Source: Candidatus Eiseniibacteriota bacterium
Lineage (GTDB): Bacteria > Joyebacterota > Joyebacteria > Joyebacterales > Joyebacteraceae
DNA length: 43,863 nt
Direction of reading: 5' to 3'
Assembly (NCBI GenBank): GCA_030613615.1
Contig: JAUWLR010000006.1
Coordinates: 1 to 43,863 of the forward strand
Part shown: in pieces, positions 1-6,882 of the stretch
How the letters are laid out: each line of letters opens with the position of its first letter
Position numbering within the stretch: position 1 is the stretch's first letter
Notes under the pieces: model-generated
What the model was told of the DNA's origin: nothing
Databases searched by the model: none
What the model saw: only the letters and a program-made list of their open reading frames with translations
Program-made: the position numbers and the translations under genes

Positions 1-1
1 C

Positions 2-673
2 GTGCGCCGCATTCCGGGGCTGAACGCCATCGAGGAGGCCGTCGGCCGTGCGACCGAGATGGGCCGCCCGGTCCTCTACGTGCCCGGTATCGGCGAGATC
101 GACAACATCATGACCATCGCCAGCCTCACCATTCTCTCGCACGTGGCCAAGATAACGGCCAGGTACGAGACGCCTCTCATCGTGCCGACGGCGCGCGCGG
201 TAGTGATGTCGGCCGCCGAGGAGGTTGTCAAGGAGGCGTACGCGGCGGTAGGGAAGCCCGACGGCTACAACCCCGACAACATCCGCTACCTCTCCGACGC
301 GCAGTTCGCATTCGCGGGCGCGGTCAACGGCATCATGTTGCGGGAGAAGCCCGCGGCGAACCTGTACATGGGGGCGTTCTGGGCGGAGTCGCTGCTTCTG
401 GCCGAGACCGGTTTCGAGGCAGGAGCCATTCAGGTTGCCGGGACCGCGATGGTCTCACAGCTGCCGTTCTTCGTGACGGCGTGTGACTTCACCCTGATGG
501 GGGAGGAGCTCTATGCGGCCAGCGCGTATCTCTCGCGTGAGCCGAAGCTCCTGGGCGGCCTCAAGGGCTCCGACTGGATGAAGGTCCTGAGTATCACCCT
601 CATGACGGCGGGCGTCGTTCTATACCTGTTGAACCCGGACAGCGCCTTCGTGGCCTGGTTCGCTTCGCAGTAG
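2..673 (+). CDS. DUF6754-type membrane protein, 5' end outside the window
   Basis: I recognise this as the C-terminal part of a DUF6754-type protein; its function is unknown. The frame is open to the window edge and begins inside the domain (RRIPGLNAIEEAVGRATEMG), so the GTG at base 2 is probably not the true start. The visible part is an alternating alpha/beta region with VLYVPGI near residue 25, a hydrophobic AMVSQLPFFVTACDF stretch, the motif LLGGLKG near residue 190, and one C-terminal transmembrane helix (VLSITLMTAGVVLYLL) ending in a short tail. It is the first visible gene of a co-directional membrane-protein cassette, with 49 bases to the next start. The LLGGLKG-then-helix arrangement recurs in the gene at 1371. 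The family name comes from memory of its characteristic N-terminal motif and should be confirmed by HMM search. Confidence 0.75.
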   Translation: MRRIPGLNAIEEAVGRATEMGRPVLYVPGIGEIDNIMTIASLTILSHVAKITARYETPLIVPTARAVVMSAAEEVVKEAYAAVGKPDGYNPDNIRYLSDAQFAFAGAVNGIMLREKPAANLYMGAFWAESLLLAETGFEAGAIQVAGTAMVSQLPFFVTACDFTLMGEELYAASAYLSREPKLLGGLKGSDWMKVLSITLMTAGVVLYLLNPDSAFVAWFASQ

Positions 674-722
674 GACGGGGCGCGCCCGGACAACGGGAGC
701 GTAGCACAGCAGAGGTCATCGG

Positions 723-1367
723 ATGAGAAGAGAGATCCCACTGGCAATCACCTTCCTGATCGGCATCTTCATGCTGGTCGATTTCTTCGTGCCCCACCAC
801 GTGGTCTCTTCGTCCGCGGAGGAGATGAAGCAGTGGGGGACGATCATCATCGCCGCGTCGATTCTGCTGGGCGTCGGGAATCTCATCCGCGTTCACTTCC
901 ACAAGATACGCAGGAGGCGCGAGGGCTGGGGCTACAGCATCACGACCCTGGCCATCATGGGTATCATGTTCGCCTTCGGCGGACCCTGGGGGACCATCGA
1001 GGAGGGCTCCGCCTTCAACTGGATGTTCCTGAACGTGCAGGTGCCCCTCCAGAGTACCATGTTCTCGCTCCTGGCCTTCTTCATCGCGTCGGCCGCCTAC
1101 AGGGCGTTCCGCCTGAGGTCGGCCGAGGCGAGCCTGCTCCTCATAGCGGCCATCATCGTCATGCTCGGGCGCGTGCCGCTCGGGCAGCTGATGACCAGAT
1201 CCTGGCCCGAGGCCATACAGCTGCCGAACATGACCGAGGTGATCATGGCCTATCCGAACATGGCCGCGTTCCGGGGCATCCTGATGGGCGCGGCGCTGGG
1301 GGTCATGGCGATGGGGCTCAGGATCATTCTGGGCATCGAGCGTTCGTACCTTGGCGGGGAGAAGTAG
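723..1367 (+). CDS. polytopic membrane protein of unknown function
   Basis: A 214-residue integral membrane protein that I cannot assign to a named family. About six hydrophobic helices are visible, starting near residues 5, 38, 74, 110, 136 and 185. Helices two and three are separated by a basic stretch (HKIRRRREGWG), which suggests a cytoplasmic loop under the positive-inside rule. There is no signal peptide and no catalytic motif. The ATG is preceded by a modest GCAGAGG ribosome-binding site. It lies between the DUF6754-type gene and the gene at 1371, only 3 bases from the latter, so the set is almost certainly co-transcribed and probably forms one membrane complex. That last point is inference from spacing. 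Confidence 0.8.
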   Translation: MRREIPLAITFLIGIFMLVDFFVPHHVVSSSAEEMKQWGTIIIAASILLGVGNLIRVHFHKIRRRREGWGYSITTLAIMGIMFAFGGPWGTIEEGSAFNWMFLNVQVPLQSTMFSLLAFFIASAAYRAFRLRSAEASLLLIAAIIVMLGRVPLGQLMTRSWPEAIQLPNMTEVIMAYPNMAAFRGILMGAALGVMAMGLRIILGIERSYLGGEK

Positions 1368-1370
1368 TCG

Positions 1371-2216
1371 ATGGCCGGTAAGCCCTTCGACATACGCAAT
1401 ATCGACCGGCGGATCATCTTCACGCTGATCTTCGTCGCGGTCGTATGGCCGCTGATACAGCCGATGCGCCTCCCGATCGACGTGTCCCCGCCGGTGCAGA
1501 CGCTCTATGACGCCATCGAGGCCATACCGCCCGGGTCCATCGTGATGCTTGGCGCTGACTACAGCCCCGACACGATGCCCGAACTCCAGCCGATGGTCGA
1601 TACGTTCATCCGTCATGCCTTCGAGCGTGATCTCAGGATCGTCGTCGCGTGTCTGTGGCCGGCGTCACCGCCGCTGGTCGAAACGGCGATGGGGCCTCTC
1701 GCCGAGGAGTACGGCAAAGAGTACGGAGTCGACTACGTCAACCTGGGCTACATGGCAGGCGGTATCGTCACGCTCCTGGGCATGGGGGCCAGCATTCCGA
1801 ACACGTACCCCAGCGACTACGGGGGAACGCCGGTGGGAGAGATCCCGCTGATGCAGGAAGTCCAGAACTTCGACGACATCGCTTTCGTAATGGAAATCTC
1901 GGCCGGCACACCCGGTACGCGCGAGTGGGTGCAGCAGGTTCAGGGTCGCTACAGGGTTGCGTTGGGCTCGGGCACGACCGCGGTCGGCGCGCCGAACTTC
2001 TATCCATACATCCAAAGTGGCCAGCTGACCGGGCTCCTGGGCGGTCTCAAGGGCGCCGCGGAGTACGAGACGCTCATCGGGCACCCCGGCGATGCGACCA
2101 AAGGTATGGACGCGCAGTCGATCGTCCACGCGCTCGTCGTGGCATTCATCCTGCTCGGCAATGTGGTCTACCTGCTGTCGCTGCGGTCGAAGAGGCGGGC
2201 AGACGTAGAAGCGTAG
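1371..2216 (+). CDS. two-helix membrane-anchored alpha/beta protein, unknown function
   Basis: A 281-residue protein with an N-terminal transmembrane helix (IIFTLIFVAVVWPLI, residues 15-29) and a C-terminal one (IVHALVVAFILLGNVVYLL, about residues 250-268). Between them is a soluble domain of roughly 215 residues with alternating beta/alpha segments (GSIVMLGADYS, DLRIVVACLWP, DDIAFVMEISAG, RYRVALGSGTT). A soluble domain between two helices would place most of the protein on one face of the membrane. The sequence YIQSGQLTGLLGGLKGAAEYE just before the last helix matches the LLGGLKG motif in the same position of the gene at 2-673, so the two may be distant paralogues. Start ATG with GGGGAGA upstream. 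The fold and role are not recognised. Confidence 0.8.
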   Translation: MAGKPFDIRNIDRRIIFTLIFVAVVWPLIQPMRLPIDVSPPVQTLYDAIEAIPPGSIVMLGADYSPDTMPELQPMVDTFIRHAFERDLRIVVACLWPASPPLVETAMGPLAEEYGKEYGVDYVNLGYMAGGIVTLLGMGASIPNTYPSDYGGTPVGEIPLMQEVQNFDDIAFVMEISAGTPGTREWVQQVQGRYRVALGSGTTAVGAPNFYPYIQSGQLTGLLGGLKGAAEYETLIGHPGDATKGMDAQSIVHALVVAFILLGNVVYLLSLRSKRRADVEA

Positions 2217-2246
2217 CCGTCCCGGCGGCGAGGTGAGGAACAGGCA

Positions 2247-2930
2247 ATGAACTGGCTCCACATGCTCTTCAACGGACCTCCCGGAACACCGGCATCGGTG
2301 GTCTGGGGCTATTGGGTCGCCGCCCTCCTTACCATCAGTATCTACAGCTTCCTCTACAAGGACAACCCGCTCTACAAGTTTGTGGAGAGCCTCTTCGTCG
2401 GCATCGGCGCCGCGTACTGGATGTGCCTGCTCTACCACGAGACGCTGGTGCCCAAGCTGATACAGCCGCTGTTCTTCCCGTTGGAGGGCGATCCGGTCAA
2501 GTGGATCCGGATCTTCCCGGGTATCCTGGCCATCTTCATGCTGCTCAGGTTCTACCCCAAGCTGTCGTGGTTGTCGAGGTGGTCCCTCGGCTTCATAGTG
2601 GGCATGTACTCCGCCGTCAATATCACCGGGTTCGGCCAGGGCGACTTCGTCACGCAGATATACGCGACGATGACCACGCCGCTCAGCGGCACGGGCACGG
2701 GCGAGATCATTCTCAATATCATCGCAATCCTCGGCGTGTTCGCCGTGCTCATCTACTTCTTCTTCTCGAAGGAACACAAGGGTGCCCTGGGCGGAGTGGC
2801 GAAGCTGGGCATCTGGTTCCTGATGGTGGCGTTCGGGGCGTCCTTCGGTTACACGGTGATGGGCCGGGTATCTCTCCTGATCGGCAGGATGACCTTCATG
2901 TTGAGAGACTGGCTCCATCTGATAGACTGA
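2247..2930 (+). CDS. polytopic membrane protein of unknown function
   Basis: A 227-residue membrane protein with about six or seven hydrophobic helices, for example WVAALLTISIYSFLY, IFPGILAIFMLLRF, IILNIIAILGVFAVLIYFFF and LGIWFLMVAFGASFGYTVMG. No signal peptide, catalytic motif or transporter signature is visible. The ATG has a good upstream GAGGTGAGGA. It is the last gene of the cassette. A hairpin follows about 85 bases downstream and the next gene is an unrelated cofactor enzyme. Its consistent partnership with the DUF6754-type gene would be the best clue to function, but that partnership can only be suspected from this one locus. Confidence 0.78.
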   Translation: MNWLHMLFNGPPGTPASVVWGYWVAALLTISIYSFLYKDNPLYKFVESLFVGIGAAYWMCLLYHETLVPKLIQPLFFPLEGDPVKWIRIFPGILAIFMLLRFYPKLSWLSRWSLGFIVGMYSAVNITGFGQGDFVTQIYATMTTPLSGTGTGEIILNIIAILGVFAVLIYFFFSKEHKGALGGVAKLGIWFLMVAFGASFGYTVMGRVSLLIGRMTFMLRDWLHLID

Positions 2931-3015
2931 CCCCGACGAGTATCCAACCGGACCGACCGCGGCCTTCCGACCTCCCTGCGACGCACGAACCATCTGTTCG
3001 CGAACGGACTTAAGC

Positions 3016-3035
3016 CTCGCGCGGTTGCGCGCGAG
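3016..3035 (+). terminator. hairpin after the membrane cassette
   Basis: A perfect 8-bp inverted repeat, CTCGCGCG-GTTG-CGCGCGAG, followed by TCGGTCGTTCGCTTG. The GC-rich stem and tetraloop fit an intrinsic terminator, but the tail is only moderately T-rich. It lies in the 133-base gap between the cassette and the lipoyl transferase gene. I see no clear promoter in the rest of that gap. Confidence 0.5.
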
Positions 3036-3063
3036 TCGGTCGTTCGCTTGAACCGGAGTTGCG

Positions 3064-3867
3064 ATGAGCTCCTGGCGCTTCCTGAATTCAGGGCGCTCTG
3101 ACGGCGCGACCAACATGGCCGTGGACGAGGCCATCCTCGAGGGAGTGGACCGCGGTTCCTCGCCCCCGACCCTCAGGGTCTATGCGTGGGAACCCCCGAC
3201 GGTATCCACCGGCTACTCGCAGAAGGTCTCGGTCGAGCTGGATTGGGAAGCGTGCAGGAGTCGGGGTTTCGGCGTTGTCAGGAGACCCACGGGAGGCAGG
3301 GCCGTTCTTCACGCCGGCGAGCTCACGTATTCGGTGGTGGGGCGCTCCGGCGAGCCGCCGCGCGGCGGGACCATCGCCGAATCCTACCAGGCGATCGCCA
3401 ACGGTCTTCTGCTGGGATTGGAGCAACTGGGAGTGTGCGCGGAGCTCGCGGCTGTCCCCGCCGCTCCCAGGGGCAGGGGAGAGGTGGCGCCGCCGTGCTT
3501 CGTCAGCGCGGGGCGATTCGAGGTAGTGGTCGCGGGCAGGAAGCTCATAGGGAGCGCGCAGAGACGCCTGGGCGCTGCCGTGCTCCAGCACGGTTCGCTC
3601 CTCACGGACGGGACGCACGTGCAGCTGGCGGACGTTCTGCGCGTTCGCAAGGAAGTGGACCGCGCGGCGATCAGGCGGACATTGGTCTCGAAGACGACGA
3701 ATCTGGCCGCGATTCTGTCGAGGTCGCTGGAATTCGAGGAACTCGCGTGCGCAATGAGGGCGGGGTTCGAGAGGGCGTGGGGGATCACGTTCGGGGACGG
3801 CGCTCTCAGTGAGCGCGAGTCGGAGGCCGCCGGGAGGCTCACAACTGAATACGACGCGGGCCCTTAG
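3064..3867 (+). CDS. lipoate-protein ligase / octanoyltransferase family protein (LipM-like)
   Basis: A 267-residue protein of the BPL/LplA/LipB catalytic-domain family, which attaches octanoate or lipoate to lipoyl domains of 2-oxoacid dehydrogenases or glycine cleavage H protein. Visible motifs are NMAVDEAIL near residue 18, VVRRPTGGRAVLH (71-83) followed by ELTYS, GRKLIGSAQRR (158-168, with the family lysine K160) and LQHGSLL (174-180). C145 in APPCFVSAGRFEV sits where LipM-type octanoyltransferases carry their catalytic cysteine. This favours LipM activity over an ATP-dependent ligase. The C-terminal accessory domain is short. The start is ATG with only a weak GGAG upstream. Its likely downstream beneficiary, an E3 component, lies separately at 30570. 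Family assignment is firm; choosing between LipM and LplA is inference. Confidence 0.85.
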   Translation: MSSWRFLNSGRSDGATNMAVDEAILEGVDRGSSPPTLRVYAWEPPTVSTGYSQKVSVELDWEACRSRGFGVVRRPTGGRAVLHAGELTYSVVGRSGEPPRGGTIAESYQAIANGLLLGLEQLGVCAELAAVPAAPRGRGEVAPPCFVSAGRFEVVVAGRKLIGSAQRRLGAAVLQHGSLLTDGTHVQLADVLRVRKEVDRAAIRRTLVSKTTNLAAILSRSLEFEELACAMRAGFERAWGITFGDGALSERESEAAGRLTTEYDAGP

Positions 3868-3883
3868 GCGCCGCAGAAAGCAT

Positions 3884-3912
3884 TTGACAATGCGTCTGTA
3901 CTTGTGGTTAAT
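3884..3912 (+). promoter_or_regulatory. sigma70-type promoter of the TonB-receptor operon
   Basis: TTGACA at 3884-3889, a 17-base spacer, then GTTAAT at 3907-3912. The -35 box is perfect and the -10 box matches the consensus at four positions. Transcription would begin near 3919, giving a leader of about 90 bases before the chosen ATG at 4009. Confidence 0.6.
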
Positions 3913-4008
3913 TCATAGGTGTGGATGACGAGCGACCGGCCCTCGTCCGACCCGGACGAAGAGGCGGATATTTATATGTCGGAGGACCCCCGAGGAGATG
4001 GAGATACC

Positions 4009-6786
4009 ATGAGACTACCGAGACGGCTGTCCCGGGAGAGCGGATTCGCGTGCCTCTTCCTGCTGGTCGCGCTCGTCGTGGTCCTGGTCGCCACGCCCGC
4101 GTTCGGGCAGACGACAGGGCGCATCACGGGTACGGTGACCGATGCCAAGAACGGCGCTCCGCTGCCCTTTGCGAACGTGTCCATCATCGGCACGGCCTAC
4201 GGGAACATCACGAATCAGCTTGGCGAGTACGTCATCGACTATCTGCCCGTGGGTACCTACGTCGTCCAGGTCTCGTACATGGGGTATGACACCAGCCGCG
4301 TGTCGGACGTGGTGGTGGAGCCCGATCGTTCCACCATGGTGAACGTCTCACTCGATCAGGCTGCTCTGCTGGCGGACGAGATCGTCGTCGAGGCCGAGCG
4401 GCCCCTCGTTGACGTCGAGAAGACGACCACGACTCGTCGAATGGACGATGAGGAAGTGAAGGTCCGTCCCATCAGCACGGTGGCGGAGGCCGTGGCCACA
4501 CAGCCCGGTGTCGTCCTCGTCGATGGCGAGCTGCACGTCCGCGGCGGTCGCGCGAGCGAGGTCAAGTACTACGTGGACGGCATTGCCATCACGGACGCCG
4601 CCAGCGGCACCGGAGGGCTCGAGGTCAGTCTGTCCTCGCTGTCCGGTTTCGACCTCCTGTCGGGCGGATTCGACGCCGAGTACGGGAACGTTCAGTCCGG
4701 TGTCGTCAACCTCCAGACGCGAGAGGGTGGGCGGCAGTTCTCGGGTGAGATCAAGTACATGACGGACGACTACGGGGCCCCCGAGCGGACGTACGACAAT
4801 TACGACAACATCCTGTTTGGGTTGGGCGGACCGCTATTCACCGAGAAGATTCGATACTACGTGTCCGGCGAGGGACGCTTCAGCGACACCTATCTCCGGA
4901 CGAGCAAGGAGAGAGAGAGGGAAGATGTCTGGGGCAATCTCTTCAACCTCAAGGTGCCCAACAGGCAGTCTGTGCTGGGCTCGGCTCAGGCCAAGCTCTC
5001 TTTCATTGTGACCCCGACCCGGAAGCTGACGGCCGAGTACCTGACCTCGAGGACGGTACGCGACTACTACTTCCACAACTACTCCAGAACGGGCTACTGG
5101 TCGCCGAGGCTGCGTAAGAACGATGCGGGGGAGTACATCCCAGGGCACGAGGACTGGTCCCACGTGCCTCTCGACTCGACGTACATGTACTACAACGCTG
5201 CGGAGCACACTCCCGGATCCGATGACCGGTTTTCGACGCAGAAACTGGTCTGGCGCGACAACGTCAGCCCGACGATGTTCTACACCGTGAAGGTGGCGCA
5301 CTTCAAGTCGGACGAGAAGTACTGGCTCCACGAGGATCCGAATGACTACTGGTGGCAGGCGTACGTAGCAGGAGCCAAGACACTGGACGAGGACTCGGAC
5401 AACGACCTGAATCCCGAGCCCGGGTACTACAGGACCTGGGGCGACCAACTCGGCTGGACGCACAACGAGACGAGCGCCACGACGTTCAAAGCCGACCTGA
5501 CGAACCAGCCTAACGAGACTCACCAGATGAAGAGCGGCTTCGAGGTCATCTATAACACGCTAAGTGTCACGAGGCTCAGCCTTGGCACGCTGATCCCGAG
5601 CGCCGGTGACACACTGGATCCGCACTTCGAGTACTTCAACTGGGAACGAGCGCTGAACACGGGGGAGCGCAACCAGCACAACATCTTCGAGGGGTTCCCG
5701 ACGCACGGTGCGATGTATCTTCAGGATAAGATGACGCACGAGGGCATGATCGTCCGCGCCGGTCTCAGGCTGGACTGGTCGGACCCCGGTGCCTCGTCTG
5801 ACGTAGGCCAGACCCAGATATGGCGCGAGAGGGTCAACGCGGTGCTCTCGCCCCGCCTCGGGATCGCCCATCCCATATCCGACAGGGACGCTCTGCACTT
5901 CCATTACGGCCGATTCTACCAGATGCCCCACCTGACAGCCCTCTACGAGTCGGATGAGAACATAGACTCGGCGCCCGCCGGCAGGGTCATCGGTTACTCG
6001 GGTCTCGAGCCTGAGGTGACCACGTCGTATCAGTTCGGTGCCGAGCACCAGTTCTCCCAGAACCTCGCGATGGACGTCACGGGGTTCTACAAGGACATCT
6101 TCGGCCTCCTGGCCACCGAGGAGTACTCCCGAGGTCCGACGGAGGGGTCGGTCTACCCCTACGTCAACAAGGACTACGCTTCCGTCAAGGGCGTCGAGCT
6201 CAAGGTGACGAAGCGCTTCGCCAACTTCTTCATGGGCAACTTCAGCTACACGTGGCTGCAGGCCACCGGCGTGTCGTCCGACGAGAACCAGGGCGCTCAG
6301 GCCGAGGACATCGGGCTGCCCAGACAGCCCCTCAAGGAGATTCCCCTCGACTGGGACGAGCGGCACTCGCTCTCGGGGTTCATCTTCATCAGTGACCCGG
6401 GCAACTGGGAGGTGACGTTCGACTACAACTACGGCAGCGGGACGCCGTACACCCCCAGCGTTCTCGGGCAGAAGGAGATCGACCCCGAGTCGGTGAACTC
6501 TGGAAGCCGTCCGTCGCACCAGAATCTCGACATCAGAGGTACGAAGAAGTACAAGCTCTATGGGCAGGAGTTCAGCCTCTTCTTCGAGGCGCACAACGTG
6601 TTCGACAAGAAGAACCTGCGTGGACTCGGAGCCTACGGGGCCGAGTACTACACGATGACGGGCAATCTCGGCGGCGCGTTTGTGGAGACCGGCCCGGACG
6701 GTCGCGAGCGCCTCAAGCCCCTGAACGATCCTTCGGTCTTTACCGAAGGCCGGTGGATCAGTGTCGGGATCGCCGTCGACTGGTAG
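4009..6786 (+). CDS. TonB-dependent outer-membrane receptor with carboxypeptidase regulatory domain
   Basis: A 925-residue outer-membrane receptor for TonB-energised uptake; the substrate cannot be told from sequence. The ATG at 4009 is preferred because GGAG lies 5 bases upstream and it opens a classical signal peptide (MRLPRRLSRESGF then a leucine/valine core ending PAFGQ). The ORF-track start at GTG 3919 coincides with the predicted transcript start and adds 30 unlikely residues. After the signal comes a carboxypeptidase-regulatory-like domain (GRITGTVTDAKNGAPLPFANV through VSYMGYDT), then a plug with HVRGGRASEVKYYVDGI and FDAEYGNVQSGVVNL. A long aromatic-rich beta-barrel follows and ends in WISVGIAVDW. 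The matching energiser is probably the ExbB/ExbD/TonB operon at 16223-19542. Downstream neighbours are secreted and PorV-like proteins in the same operon. Confidence 0.92.
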   Translation: MRLPRRLSRESGFACLFLLVALVVVLVATPAFGQTTGRITGTVTDAKNGAPLPFANVSIIGTAYGNITNQLGEYVIDYLPVGTYVVQVSYMGYDTSRVSDVVVEPDRSTMVNVSLDQAALLADEIVVEAERPLVDVEKTTTTRRMDDEEVKVRPISTVAEAVATQPGVVLVDGELHVRGGRASEVKYYVDGIAITDAASGTGGLEVSLSSLSGFDLLSGGFDAEYGNVQSGVVNLQTREGGRQFSGEIKYMTDDYGAPERTYDNYDNILFGLGGPLFTEKIRYYVSGEGRFSDTYLRTSKEREREDVWGNLFNLKVPNRQSVLGSAQAKLSFIVTPTRKLTAEYLTSRTVRDYYFHNYSRTGYWSPRLRKNDAGEYIPGHEDWSHVPLDSTYMYYNAAEHTPGSDDRFSTQKLVWRDNVSPTMFYTVKVAHFKSDEKYWLHEDPNDYWWQAYVAGAKTLDEDSDNDLNPEPGYYRTWGDQLGWTHNETSATTFKADLTNQPNETHQMKSGFEVIYNTLSVTRLSLGTLIPSAGDTLDPHFEYFNWERALNTGERNQHNIFEGFPTHGAMYLQDKMTHEGMIVRAGLRLDWSDPGASSDVGQTQIWRERVNAVLSPRLGIAHPISDRDALHFHYGRFYQMPHLTALYESDENIDSAPAGRVIGYSGLEPEVTTSYQFGAEHQFSQNLAMDVTGFYKDIFGLLATEEYSRGPTEGSVYPYVNKDYASVKGVELKVTKRFANFFMGNFSYTWLQATGVSSDENQGAQAEDIGLPRQPLKEIPLDWDERHSLSGFIFISDPGNWEVTFDYNYGSGTPYTPSVLGQKEIDPESVNSGSRPSHQNLDIRGTKKYKLYGQEFSLFFEAHNVFDKKNLRGLGAYGAEYYTMTGNLGGAFVETGPDGRERLKPLNDPSVFTEGRWISVGIAVDW

Positions 6787-6882
6787 GTCGGCGGCGCGCC
6801 TGGAAGCGGACCAAGCCGGTCATGCGGGAGATATCAGGTCTCTCAATGGCGGTGGGCGGAAGCACCCGTACGGAGGTGGTGG

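Noticed and set aside
1665-3134. 489-residue - strand ORF
   Set aside because: Opposite the membrane cassette and crossing the terminator hairpin and the next gene's start; no motif and biased composition.
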